NCBI GenBank assembly: GCA_965216225.1
Contig: CBDCFF010000013.1
Span: forward strand, 1-29,226
Source of the DNA: 3107 sp965216225
GTDB lineage: Bacteria > Pseudomonadota > Alphaproteobacteria > Rhodobacterales > Rhodobacteraceae
Reading direction: 5' to 3'
DNA: 29,226 nt
Shown here one piece after another: positions 15,436 through 23,132 of the stretch. The translations under genes were made by a program, and so were the position numbers. The notes under the pieces are model-generated. The model saw nothing but the letters and a program-made list of their open reading frames with translations, did no database searches and was not told where the DNA came from. The stretch's first letter is position 1. Each line of letters begins with the position of its first letter.

Positions 15436-15536
15436 ATAGTATGAACAACGTTGCGATTCTGATTGACGGAGGGTATTTCCCGAACGATTTCCAACGGTCC
15501 GTGCGTGAGTCCGTGGTGGTGAAAGACCGACAATGA
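15432..15536 (+). pseudogene. NYN-domain (DUF88) protein, N-terminal fragment
   Basis: An ATG overlapping the exonuclease stop (ATGA, 15432-15435) opens a frame reading MNSMNNVAILIDGGYFP. This closely resembles the first strand and metal-binding Asp of NYN/PIN-like ribonucleases (VA.LIDGGYF). After about 18 residues the similarity stops. The frame runs through the trpB upstream sequence and ends at TGA 15534-15536, overlapping the trpB ATG. Intact family members are usually 200 residues or more. It therefore looks like the start of a second cassette gene lost when the DNA joined trpB. The fragment is short, so the call is moderate. Confidence 0.6.
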
Positions 15537-16762
15537 ACGACCTCTTCAACAGTTTCATGACCGGCCCGGATGAGAATGGCCGCTTTGGCCGGTTCGGCGG
15601 GCGCTTCGTGTCGGAAACGCTGATGCCCCTGATCCTCGATCTGGCCGCGGAATACGAAAAGGCGAAAACGGATCGGGGCTTCTGGGATGAGATGGATCAT
15701 CTCTGGAAACATTATGTGGGCCGCCCCAGCCCGCTCTATCTTGCGGAACGCCTGACGGGGCTTCTGGGCGGGGCGAAAATCTATTTGAAACGGGATGAAC
15801 TGAACCATACCGGCGCCCACAAGATCAACAATGTGCTGGGCCAGATCATCCTTGCCCGCCGCATGGGCAAGACGCGGATCATTGCCGAGACCGGCGCCGG
15901 GCAGCATGGCGTCGCCGCCGCCACGGTCTGCGCGAAATTCGGACTGAAATGCGTGGTCTACATGGGTGCCCATGATGTGGAGCGGCAGGTGCCCAATGTC
16001 TTTCGCATGAAACTGCTGGGGGCAGAGGTGGTGCCCGTCACCTCTGGCCGCGGGACGCTGAAAGATGCGATGAACGACGCCCTGCGCGACTGGGTTACGA
16101 ATGTGCGCGATACGTTCTACTGCATCGGCACGGTGGCGGGGCCGCATCCCTATCCGGCCATGGTGCGCGACTTCCAGTCGATCATCGGCAAGGAGGCCAA
16201 AGCCCAGATGCAAGAGGCCGAAGGCCGCCTGCCCGATACCCTTGTCGCGGCAATTGGCGGCGGCTCGAACGCCATGGGCCTGTTTTTTCCGTTCCTCGAC
16301 GACACCGCCGTCCGCATCATCGGGGTAGAGGCCGGCGGCAAGGGCGTGAACGGGAAGATGGAACATTGCGCGTCGCTGACCGGAGGCCGCCCCGGCGTCC
16401 TGCACGGCAACAGGACCTATCTTCTGCAAGACGAAGACGGTCAGATTCTGGAGGGCTTTTCGATTTCCGCCGGACTCGACTATCCCGGCATCGGGCCGGA
16501 GCACAGCTGGCTTCACAAAACCGGTCGCGCCGAATATGTTGCGATCACCGATGCCGAAGCGCTGGAGGCTTTCAAACTCTGTTGTGAGCAGGAAGGCATC
16601 ATTCCCGCGCTCGAACCGTCCCACGCGCTGGCCCATGTCATGAAGATTGCGCCGGAACTGCCCGGCGATCACATCATCTGCATGAACATGTGCGGCCGTG
16701 GCGACAAGGACATCTTTACCGTGGCCCGTGCGCTGGGCGTGGACATGGGCAAGAGCGGTTGA
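15533..16762 (+). CDS. trpB: Tryptophan synthase beta chain
   Basis: This 409-residue PLP enzyme joins indole and serine to give tryptophan. It has GRFGRFGGRFVSETL near the N-terminus and YLKRDELNHTGAHKINN with the PLP-binding Lys97. It also has ETGAGQHGVA, the phosphate-binding GGGSNAMG, and GLDYPGIGPEHSWL near the C-terminus. It is intact. The start ATG overlaps the stop of the NYN fragment by two bases, so translation may now be coupled to that short frame. trpA is not in the window; downstream the convergent dct operon begins. Expression probably depends on the trpF transcript, the exonuclease promoter, or both. Confidence 0.98.
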   Translation: MNDLFNSFMTGPDENGRFGRFGGRFVSETLMPLILDLAAEYEKAKTDRGFWDEMDHLWKHYVGRPSPLYLAERLTGLLGGAKIYLKRDELNHTGAHKINNVLGQIILARRMGKTRIIAETGAGQHGVAAATVCAKFGLKCVVYMGAHDVERQVPNVFRMKLLGAEVVPVTSGRGTLKDAMNDALRDWVTNVRDTFYCIGTVAGPHPYPAMVRDFQSIIGKEAKAQMQEAEGRLPDTLVAAIGGGSNAMGLFFPFLDDTAVRIIGVEAGGKGVNGKMEHCASLTGGRPGVLHGNRTYLLQDEDGQILEGFSISAGLDYPGIGPEHSWLHKTGRAEYVAITDAEALEAFKLCCEQEGIIPALEPSHALAHVMKIAPELPGDHIICMNMCGRGDKDIFTVARALGVDMGKSG

Positions 16763-16825
16763 GGTTTTCCGGGCGGGATCACCCCCCCTGACGGCGATCA
16801 AGGCGCAAGGCGCGACAATCCTTTC

Positions 16826-16849
16826 CCGGCCATCCATCCGGCCATCCAT
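16826..16849. repeat. 12-bp tandem duplication between trpB and dctM
   Basis: CCGGCCATCCAT occurs twice in perfect tandem in the convergent trpB/dctM gap. No gene or clear terminator is seen in 16763-16863. Confidence 0.8.
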
Positions 16850-16863
16850 ACCGCCGGCGCCGC

Positions 16864-18258
16864 CTATTTCGTGATGATCTCGGGGCCCATCATGGTGTTT
16901 GGCAGCACTGTTGACAGCCAGGGAACATAAGTCACCAGTATCAGAAAGACGAAGAGCACCGCGAGGAACGGAAGCGCGGCGCGCACCACGGCCATCATTG
17001 ACATGCCCGCCACGCCCGACGTGACGAACAGGTTCAGCCCGACCGGCGGCGTGATCATCCCGATTTCCATGTTCACCACCATGATGATCCCCAGATGGAT
17101 CGGGTCGATGCCCAGTTCGATGGCGATCGGAAAGACCAGCGGCGCGACGATGACCAGCAGCCCCGAAGGCTCCATGAACTGACCGCCGATCAGCAGGATC
17201 ACATTGACGACGACCAGGAACATGACCGGGCCGAAGCCCGCCGACAGCATGGCGCGGGCGATGGATTGGGGAATCTGTTCCTCGGTCAGGACGTGTTTGA
17301 GGATCAGGGCGTTGGCGATGACAAACATCAGGGTGATCGTCAGCTTGCCCGCCTCGAACAGGGTTCGGCGCGTGTCGTGATGCACCAGCGCGGTCACGAT
17401 GGCCCAAGGCTTGCGCAGCAGGCTGGCCCGCCCGCCGCCATTTTGCGCGGCCAGCGGCCCCATGTCGCGGTAGATGAAACTTGCAACGAGAAAGGCGTAG
17501 ACAGAGGCGACGGCGGCGGCCTCTGTCGGCGTGAAGAATGCCCTGGTCACGCCCGGAATGCCATAGATCCCCGCCATGACGACGACGATCAGCAACATGC
17601 CCCAGGCAGCGTCCCGGAAGGCATCCCGGATTTCGCCCCAGCCTTGCCATTCGCCCCTGGGCATGTTCCTGACCCGCGCCATGACATAGATCGCGATCAT
17701 CAGCATGAGACCGGCAAGGATGCCCGGAATGACGCCCGCCAGAAACATCCGGCCGACCGAAACCTCGACCGCCGCGGCATAGACGACCATCACGATGGAG
17801 GGCGGGATGAGGATGCCCAGCGTGCCCGCGTTGCAAATCACCCCCGCCGCGAATTCCCTGGAATAGCCTGCCTGCCGCATCGCCGCGATGACGATGGGGC
17901 CGATGGCCACGACAGTCGCCGGAGATGATCCGGACAGCGCCGCGAACAACATGCAGGCGAAGACGCCGGAGATCGCCAGCCCGCCGCGCAGATGCCCCAC
18001 GCAGGCGACCGAAAACCGGATGATCCGCCGCGCCACCCCGCCCGTGGACATGAAGCTGGAAGCGAGAATGAAGAAGGGGATCGCAAGCAGGGTATAGTGC
18101 CCCTCGAACGCCTCGAACAGGGTCTGCGCGACCGAGGCCAGAGAGGTGTCGGAGAACCACAGCAGAAACAGGACCGACGACATGCCGATGGCAACGGCAA
18201 TCGGCACCCCGATCGTCAGGAAAACGATGACCATGACAAAAAGCAGAACGACGGACAT
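16864..18258 (-). CDS. dctM: TRAP transporter large permease DctM
   Basis: This large integral membrane subunit of a C4-dicarboxylate TRAP transporter has about 464 residues and roughly 12 hydrophobic segments. It starts MSVVLLFVMVIVFLTIG and has GHYTLLAIPFFILAS, FAALSGSSPATVVAIG, NAGTLGILIPPSIVMVVY and the C-terminal IGMITPPVGLNLFV, all TRAP-M signatures. It is slightly longer than the usual ~430-440 because of a hydrophilic loop near residues 255-275 and another near 310-350. The start may be 18258 or an ATG at 18270 that overlaps the dctQ stop; I prefer 18258 by similarity. It forms the sodium-coupled channel with DctQ. Confidence 0.93.
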   Translation of the reverse strand: MSVVLLFVMVIVFLTIGVPIAVAIGMSSVLFLLWFSDTSLASVAQTLFEAFEGHYTLLAIPFFILASSFMSTGGVARRIIRFSVACVGHLRGGLAISGVFACMLFAALSGSSPATVVAIGPIVIAAMRQAGYSREFAAGVICNAGTLGILIPPSIVMVVYAAAVEVSVGRMFLAGVIPGILAGLMLMIAIYVMARVRNMPRGEWQGWGEIRDAFRDAAWGMLLIVVVMAGIYGIPGVTRAFFTPTEAAAVASVYAFLVASFIYRDMGPLAAQNGGGRASLLRKPWAIVTALVHHDTRRTLFEAGKLTITLMFVIANALILKHVLTEEQIPQSIARAMLSAGFGPVMFLVVVNVILLIGGQFMEPSGLLVIVAPLVFPIAIELGIDPIHLGIIMVVNMEIGMITPPVGLNLFVTSGVAGMSMMAVVRAALPFLAVLFVFLILVTYVPWLSTVLPNTMMGPEIITK

Positions 18259-18262
18259 CGGA

Positions 18263-18934
18263 TCAGGCATCCCTTCCGCGCTGCTCGTGCATTGCCCCGA
18301 TCTCGTCCCCGACTTCGTGGCTGGCGACGATGCGGTCGAGTCTTCCGGCCCGGATGGCCATGGCGACCTGAACGAAACGAAAAAGCAGCAAGGCCATTGA
18401 CAGCGGCAGAACGGCATAGGGGATGACGCGCGGCAGCTTGTTGTAGGCGTCGCCTTCGTTGAACACATCCTCCATCCATTTCAGGAAAGCCGGGTGCGGA
18501 ATGTCATCGACCTCGTACCAGCCCTTGGCGAGGAACCTGTCCTCGAAACCCAGCGGGAACCAGCGCCCGTCAGTCGCGGGCAGATTGGCGAAATTGGCCC
18601 AGTAATCCCAGGCGCCTTTCAGAAGCAGGCAGGAAAAGCCGATGCACACGGCCACCGAGATCAGCCCCAGAACCCGTCTGGCGGGCGCGGAAATCACGTT
18701 GATCAGCGCGTCCACACCCAGATGCGCCCCCTTCCTTACCGCATGGGATGCGCCCAGAAGCACGAGCCAGCCGAACAGGAAGACGGTCAGTTCCAGCCCC
18801 CACAGGATATTGGAATTGAACCCCTTGCGCGCCACCACGTTGGCAAAGGTGACAAGGGTCATCGCGCCCAGAAGAACGGCGATCAGGGTTTCCTCCAACC
18901 TGTCGATGAACGACCCGGCCGGTTTCGGTTTCAT
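18263..18934 (-). CDS. dctQ: TRAP transporter small permease DctQ
   Basis: This 223-residue small subunit has four hydrophobic helices: LIAVLLGAMTLVTFANVVAR, ILWGLELTVFLFGWLVLLGA, VLGLISVAVCIGFSCLLLK, and a C-terminal one at VIPYAVLPLSMALLLFRF. A large periplasmic loop with GRWFPLGFE sits between helices 3 and 4. The tail RIVASHEVGDEIGAMHEQRG closely resembles DctQ of Rhodobacter capsulatus as I know it. The start ATG 18934 follows GGGGGGAG. It bridges the binding protein and DctM. It lies 109 bp after dctP, with a strong terminator-like hairpin in that gap. Confidence 0.93.
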   Translation of the reverse strand: MKPKPAGSFIDRLEETLIAVLLGAMTLVTFANVVARKGFNSNILWGLELTVFLFGWLVLLGASHAVRKGAHLGVDALINVISAPARRVLGLISVAVCIGFSCLLLKGAWDYWANFANLPATDGRWFPLGFEDRFLAKGWYEVDDIPHPAFLKWMEDVFNEGDAYNKLPRVIPYAVLPLSMALLLFRFVQVAMAIRAGRLDRIVASHEVGDEIGAMHEQRGRDA

Positions 18935-18969
18935 GACGCTCCCCCCCGTCCAGGCGCTGCCCGGCATGG

Positions 18970-19013
18970 AAAAGGGGGGGGCCGCGTCATCCACAGTCAC
19001 CCACAGGCCCCCC
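18970..19013 (-). terminator. Attenuator-like terminator between dctP and dctQ
   Basis: On the minus strand GGGGGGCC (19013-19006) pairs with GGCCCCCC (18983-18976) as an 8-bp GC stem with a 22-base loop. CCTTTT follows (18975-18970). It lies after dctP and before dctQ, so partial termination would leave more dctP mRNA than dctQM mRNA. This suits the excess binding protein that TRAP systems need. Confidence 0.65.
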
Positions 19014-19027
19014 GCAGCCCCCCCACA

Positions 19028-19043
19028 GGCCATATACATGGCC
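19028..19043 (-). promoter_or_regulatory. Perfect stem-loop abutting the dctP stop codon
   Basis: GGCCAT and ATGGCC with a 4-base loop form a perfect 6-bp stem directly after the dctP stop (TAA at 19046-19044). It could protect the dctP mRNA 3' end. Confidence 0.5.
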
Positions 19044-20048
19044 TTACATGTTGACGTTGATTTCCTGTGCGGCGTCGATATTGTCCTGGCCGACCTCTTC
19101 GGCGAAATTGTCCCAGACGGGTTTCATTGCGTCAACCCAGGCGGCGCGCTGTTCGGGCGTCAGTTCGCGGATGATGCCGCCCGCATCCAGAATGGCCTGA
19201 CGCGCCTGCTGGTTCACCGAAAAGGATTCGGCGTTCCTTGCGTCGGTCACTTCGTCCAGGATGGTCAGGAACCGGTCGCGCATGGCAGGATCAAGGCTGT
19301 CGAGCCATTCGACCGATGTCACCACCAGATAATCAATGATGCCGTGATTGGTTTCGGTGATCCCGTCCTGAACCTCGAAAAACTTCTTGCCATAGATGTT
19401 GGACCAGGTGTTTTCCTGCCCGTCAACGACGCCCTGCTGCAATGCGCCATAGACCTCGGCGAACGCCATTTTCTGCGGGCTGCCGCCGATGGCCTCCATC
19501 TGCGCCACCAGCACGTCGGAACTTTGCACGCGGAAGCGCAGGCCGATGGCGTCCGACGGCAGGATCAGCGGCACATTGGCCGACATCTGCTTCATGCCGT
19601 TGTGCCAGAAGGTCAGCCCCTGAAGGCCGCGCCGCCGCATACTGTCTTTCATGGCCTGGCCTGCGTCAGAGACCTGAAACTTGTCCACCGCCCCGGCATT
19701 TGCAAACATGAAGGGCAGATCGAACAGCCGGAACTGCTTGGTGAATGCCTCGAATTTCGACAGCGAAGGCGCGGCAAGCTGCACATCGCCCTGCAACAGC
19801 GCCTCAAGCACCTTGTCGTCGTCATAGAGGGTCGAGTTCGCAAACACCTCCATGCAGGCAATGCCGTTCATTTCCCTGTTCACGCGCTCTGCCAGCAGCG
19901 TTGCCGCGATCCCCTTGGGGTGACGGTCCGCGTTCGTCACATGGCTGAACTTGATGACGGTCTCGCCGCTATCGCAGGCGGCGACGGCAGGGATTGCCGA
20001 TGCCCCGGTCGCCAGCGATGCGACAACGGCTGCGGTGATGAATTTCAT
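19044..20048 (-). CDS. dctP: C4-dicarboxylate-binding periplasmic protein DctP
   Basis: This 334-residue solute-binding protein has an N-terminal signal peptide (MKFITAAVVASLATGASAIP, then AVAACDSG). VIKFSHVTNADRHPKG follows, then LYDDDKVLEALLQGDVQLAA and GLRFRVQSSDVLVAQ, whose Arg binds a substrate carboxylate in this family. GVVDGQENTWSNIY is the signature that interacts with the transporter. The sequence is close to my memory of R. capsulatus DctP, so malate, succinate and fumarate are the likely ligands. The start ATG 20048 is preceded by GGAGGAAAG. It is the first gene of dctPQM. The DctSR sensor-regulator pair known elsewhere is not in the window. Confidence 0.95.
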   Translation of the reverse strand: MKFITAAVVASLATGASAIPAVAACDSGETVIKFSHVTNADRHPKGIAATLLAERVNREMNGIACMEVFANSTLYDDDKVLEALLQGDVQLAAPSLSKFEAFTKQFRLFDLPFMFANAGAVDKFQVSDAGQAMKDSMRRRGLQGLTFWHNGMKQMSANVPLILPSDAIGLRFRVQSSDVLVAQMEAIGGSPQKMAFAEVYGALQQGVVDGQENTWSNIYGKKFFEVQDGITETNHGIIDYLVVTSVEWLDSLDPAMRDRFLTILDEVTDARNAESFSVNQQARQAILDAGGIIRELTPEQRAAWVDAMKPVWDNFAEEVGQDNIDAAQEINVNM

Positions 20049-20187
20049 GATCTTTCCTCCCACGGTTTGATCAGACAATTTACCTTGAAAACCCGGTACG
20101 GGCAGGCCACCCTTAAAGAAACGCGCAACACCGTTCAAGGGCAAGAAGGCCCGGCGACGGGTTCGGAAAAACGTGTCGTCATTACTG

Positions 20188-20208
20188 CCGGGGCCGCCCC
20201 CCGGTTTT
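20188..20208 (+). terminator. GC hairpin between hisI and dctP
   Basis: CCGGGG (20188-20193) and CCCCGG (20199-20204) with a 5-base loop are followed on the plus strand by TTTT. No plus-strand gene ends here. On the minus strand it lies 45 bases after the hisI stop but lacks a T-run. It may separate hisI from the dctP promoter region; the rest of 20049-20248 shows nothing clear. Confidence 0.3.
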
Positions 20209-20248
20209 CCTCCCGGCCCAAAGCCCCCATCATACCACCCACCACCTG

Positions 20249-20608
20249 TCACACCATTGGTTTCAGCAACTCTGTCTCGCCTTCCCCGCGCACTGCGGTG
20301 TAAAAGCAGCTTTGGCGACAGGTATGGCAGGCTGGCCCGGTCTGGCGGACGATCAGCAGCAGACAGTCCCGATCGCAATCAATGCGCAGGTCGATCAGTT
20401 CCTGAACGTGACCGGAGGTTTCCCCCTTGGTCCAAAAGCTCTGCCGCGACCGCGACCAGTAGGTGACGCACCCGGTTTCCAGACTGCGCATGACAGCCTC
20501 TGCGTTCATCCAGGCCATCATCAGGACATCGCCCGTCGCCCCGTCCTGCGCTATCGCCGGGATCAGGCCATCGGCGTCGTATTTCAATGTCGATGGATCA
20601 AAAGTCAT
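20249..20608 (-). CDS. hisI: Phosphoribosyl-AMP cyclohydrolase
   Basis: This monofunctional 119-residue HisI opens the adenine ring of PR-AMP in histidine synthesis. Visible motifs are DGLIPAIAQDGATGDVLMMA, WMNAEAVMRSLETG, TYWSRSRQSFWTKGETSGH and the metal site DLRIDCDRDCLLL with GPACHTCRQSCF. Starts at 20611 and 20608 are adjacent ATGs and 20617 is also in frame. AGG lies 5-8 bases before the first two; I chose 20608 by similarity to family N-termini. It is not next to other his genes. It is divergent from the NifU-like gene, sharing a 65-base intergenic region. Confidence 0.95.
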   Translation of the reverse strand: MTFDPSTLKYDADGLIPAIAQDGATGDVLMMAWMNAEAVMRSLETGCVTYWSRSRQSFWTKGETSGHVQELIDLRIDCDRDCLLLIVRQTGPACHTCRQSCFYTAVRGEGETELLKPMV

Positions 20609-20673
20609 CATCTGCACCTTTCGCGCGGCACGCGCGCCGCCTATCTAGGTCAGACCGGCATCGAGGAAAACCC

Positions 20674-21120
20674 ATGAGCGCCGACAAGGATCTGATCAGC
20701 CTCTATTCCACCCGCATCCTGGCGCTTGCGGCCGATATTCCATGCACCGACCCGATCAGCCGGCCACAGGCGCAAGTCAAACGCCGCGCGCCTCTTTGCG
20801 GCTCGACCGTTACGGTCGGGATGAACGTCGATGACGGCCGCGTATCGGACTATTCGCAGGATGTCAAAGCCTGCGCCCTGGGACAGGCGGCCGCCGCCGT
20901 CGTGGGAACAAACATTGTCGGGTGCTCCCGGTCGCAGATCGAGACGGCGCGCAATCAGCTCCTCGCCATGCTGAATTCGGACGGACCGGCACCCAAAGCC
21001 CCCTTTGACGGCCTCGAAGTGCTGACGCCCGCGCGCAGCTACAAGAACCGCCACGCCTCGATCATGCTTGCGCTGGAGGCAAGCCTCGAAGCCTTCGACA
21101 AAGCCGCCCCCGCGACCTGA
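20674..21120 (+). CDS. NifU-N-like iron-sulfur cluster assembly scaffold protein
   Basis: This 148-residue protein has the IscU/NifU N-terminal fold. The conserved region RRAPLCGSTVTVGMNV carries the first Cys, and VKACALGQAAAAV carries the second. A third candidate Cys lies in VGCSRSQ rather than at the usual later site. The C-terminal SYKNRHASIMLALEASLEAF occupies the place of the final IscU helix. Such short homologues occur widely in Rhodobacterales as accessory scaffolds of unproven role. ATG 20674 is chosen because homology begins at MSADKDLISLYS; the upstream frame overlaps hisI. No isc or suf genes are nearby. Confidence 0.82.
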   Translation: MSADKDLISLYSTRILALAADIPCTDPISRPQAQVKRRAPLCGSTVTVGMNVDDGRVSDYSQDVKACALGQAAAAVVGTNIVGCSRSQIETARNQLLAMLNSDGPAPKAPFDGLEVLTPARSYKNRHASIMLALEASLEAFDKAAPAT

Positions 21121-21135
21121 CATTCAGGGGAAGGG

Positions 21136-21147
21136 CCGTCCGGACGG
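21136..21147. promoter_or_regulatory. 12-bp GC palindrome in a convergent gap
   Basis: CCGTCCGGACGG is a perfect palindrome in the 112-bp gap between the convergent NifU-like gene and the second dctM. It could be part of a bidirectional termination signal, but no T-run is present. Confidence 0.3.
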
Positions 21148-21232
21148 GCAACCGGAGTGGCGCGAAACCGCGAGGGGTTCGCATCAGTTCAACCGGGCGG
21201 GCCGAACCGTCCCCGGATCGTCCCAGAACCGT

Positions 21233-22546
21233 CTATCCGCCGTTCACTTCGCGCATGTTCTCCGGCAGGAATGTCGCCATTTCCGGGAAGGCGATCAGAA
21301 CGAAGACCATCACCACCATGATCCCGAACAGCGGCAGCGCCGTGCGGGCGATATAGCCCATCTCGTGATGGGTCATCCCCTGCATCACGAACAGGTTGAA
21401 ACCGATGGGCGGCGTGATCTGCGCCATCTCGACGACCACCACGATGAAGATGCCGAACCAGATCAGATCAATCCCCGCGCCCTCGACCATCGGCTGAACG
21501 ATGGCCATGGTCAGAACCACCGAGGAAATCCCGTCAAGAAACATGCCCAGCAGGATATAGAACAGCATCAGCGCCATCAGCAGCGAGAGCCGGGACAGCC
21601 CCAACCCCTCGATGAAACCCGCCAGCGCCCGCGGCAGCCCGGTGAAACCCATCGCCAGCGTCAACGCCGACGCGCCAAGCAGGATAAAGGCGATCATGGC
21701 AGAGGTACGGGTCGCGCCCAGAAGGCTTTCGACGAACGCCGCCCGGTTCAGGGAACCTTGCGCACCTGCCAGCAGAAGCGATCCGATCACCCCGATGGCC
21801 GCCGCCTCCGTCGCCGTGGCAAAGCCTGCATACATCGACCCGATGACAACGAGGATCAGCAGTATTATGGGGATCAGAAAGCGGGATTCGTTCAGTTTCC
21901 GCGAAAAGCTCATCCTCTGCGTGATCTGCGGCACCTCCGAAGGCCGGACCCAGGACCAGCCTGCGACATAGGCCATGAACATGCCCGAGAGCACGATGCC
22001 GGGAAGGATGCCGGCGATGAAAAGTTTCGAGATGGACTCCTCGACCGTCACGCCATAGACAATCAGCGTCAGCGAGGGCGGGATCATCAGACCCAGCGTC
22101 GCGGCCCCCGCAAGCGTGCCGATGATCATGTATTCGGGATAGCCCCGCTTGCGCAATTCGGGGATGGACATCTTGCCAACGGTCGTCAGCGTCGCCGCGG
22201 AGGAGCCGGAAACCGCCGCAAAGATGGTGCATCCCACGATATTCGTGTGAATCAGCCCCCCCGGCAGGCGCGCCATCCATGGGGCGAGCCCCCGGAACAT
22301 GTCCTCTGACAACCGGCTTCGATAGAGGATCTCGCCCATCCAGATGAAAAGCGGCAGCGCGGTCAGGGTCCAACTGGAACTCGATGTCCAGATCCTGGTC
22401 AGCACCGCATCGCCTGCGGGACGGGTGGTGAACATTTCCAGCCCCAGACAAGCCACGCCGAACAGCGCCAGACCGACCCAGACCCCGGTTCCTAGAAGCA
22501 GGAACAGGACGAACAGGAAGATGAAAACAGGATAGAGTTCCGCCAT
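21233..22546 (-). CDS. TRAP transporter large permease (second system)
   Basis: This 437-residue DctM-type protein has the multiple hydrophobic helices of the family. It shows ALPLFIWMGEILYRS, FAAVSGSSAATLTTVGKM, GTLAGAATLGLMIPPSLTLI, FATATEAAAIGVIGSLLL and VVVEMAQITPPIGFNLFV. The start ATG 22546 (MAELYPVFIFLFVLFLLLG) is four bases after the small-permease stop at 22551, so translation is probably coupled. Its partners are the small permease and binding protein directly upstream. It is clearly diverged from the first dctM, so it is not a recent duplicate. The substrate is unknown; the linked DadA-like enzyme suggests an amino acid or amine. Confidence 0.93.
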   Translation of the reverse strand: MAELYPVFIFLFVLFLLLGTGVWVGLALFGVACLGLEMFTTRPAGDAVLTRIWTSSSSWTLTALPLFIWMGEILYRSRLSEDMFRGLAPWMARLPGGLIHTNIVGCTIFAAVSGSSAATLTTVGKMSIPELRKRGYPEYMIIGTLAGAATLGLMIPPSLTLIVYGVTVEESISKLFIAGILPGIVLSGMFMAYVAGWSWVRPSEVPQITQRMSFSRKLNESRFLIPIILLILVVIGSMYAGFATATEAAAIGVIGSLLLAGAQGSLNRAAFVESLLGATRTSAMIAFILLGASALTLAMGFTGLPRALAGFIEGLGLSRLSLLMALMLFYILLGMFLDGISSVVLTMAIVQPMVEGAGIDLIWFGIFIVVVVEMAQITPPIGFNLFVMQGMTHHEMGYIARTALPLFGIMVVMVFVLIAFPEMATFLPENMREVNGG

Positions 22547-22550
22547 GGCC

Positions 22551-23072
22551 CTACTCCGCCAGCGTGTCCGGGGCAATGCCATGCCTGCCGGTGAAGACAA
22601 GTTGAACCAGATGGTCCAGAAAGGCGATGGCGAGGATGACGGTGCCGGTCGCCATGGCCAGTTGCGGTATCCACAATGGCGTCGCGTCCTGCCCTTGGCT
22701 GACATCGCCGAACCTGTAGGACCACCACGTCGCCTTGATCGCGTAGCGGGCAAAGAAAACCGACAGGAAAGAGCCAATGACAAAACACCAGATTTCGCCC
22801 CAGACCCGTGCCCGCCCCATGGCGTTCAGCAGCAGGCTGACCCGGATATGCGTCCCGTGGTTCAGGGCGTAGGCAAAGGCGAGGAATGAGGCCGCCGCCA
22901 TGCAATACCCCGCATAGTCGGGCGCGCCGGCGAAAACCTCCCCCGTCCATCTGGCGATCATCTGAAGAACGATGAGAACCAGAATCCCGACAAGGCACAG
23001 CGCGGCGATGATCCCGCAGGTCAGATAGAGCCGGTCCAAAATGGGCCGCAACGCCCGTCCTGCGGCGAACAT
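22551..23072 (-). CDS. TRAP transporter small permease (second system)
   Basis: This 173-residue DctQ-type protein has four hydrophobic segments: the first around LTCGIIAALCLVGILVLIVL, the second near YAGYCMAAASFLAFAYAL, the third at WCFVIGSFLSVFFA, the fourth at LAMATGTVILAIAFLDHLVQ. The HGTHIRVSLLL motif after helix 2 is typical of TRAP small permeases. ATG 23072 is preceded by GAAAGGAAGG and is preferred over the ATG at 23108. It couples the binding protein to the large permease. It follows dctP-like gene 23133-24110 after a gap holding a stem-loop. Confidence 0.92.
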   Translation of the reverse strand: MFAAGRALRPILDRLYLTCGIIAALCLVGILVLIVLQMIARWTGEVFAGAPDYAGYCMAAASFLAFAYALNHGTHIRVSLLLNAMGRARVWGEIWCFVIGSFLSVFFARYAIKATWWSYRFGDVSQGQDATPLWIPQLAMATGTVILAIAFLDHLVQLVFTGRHGIAPDTLAE

Positions 23073-23093
23073 GCGCCTTCCTTTCGAATATTG

Positions 23094-23123
23094 CGGAACC
23101 CCGACCACCCCGCCGGAGTTCCG
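23094..23123 (-). promoter_or_regulatory. Stem-loop between binding-protein and small-permease genes (second TRAP)
   Basis: On the minus strand CGGAACTCC and GGGGTTCCG form a 9-bp stem with one T-G pair and a 12-base loop. It starts 10 bases after the binding-protein stop and has no T-run. The same position in the dctPQM operon also carries hairpins. Confidence 0.55.
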
Positions 23124-23132
23124 GTTTTCCGA

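Noticed and set aside
15386..18160. A 924-residue open frame on the minus strand
   Set aside because: It spans the antisense of trpB and an alternative frame of dctM; both real genes have strong family motifs.
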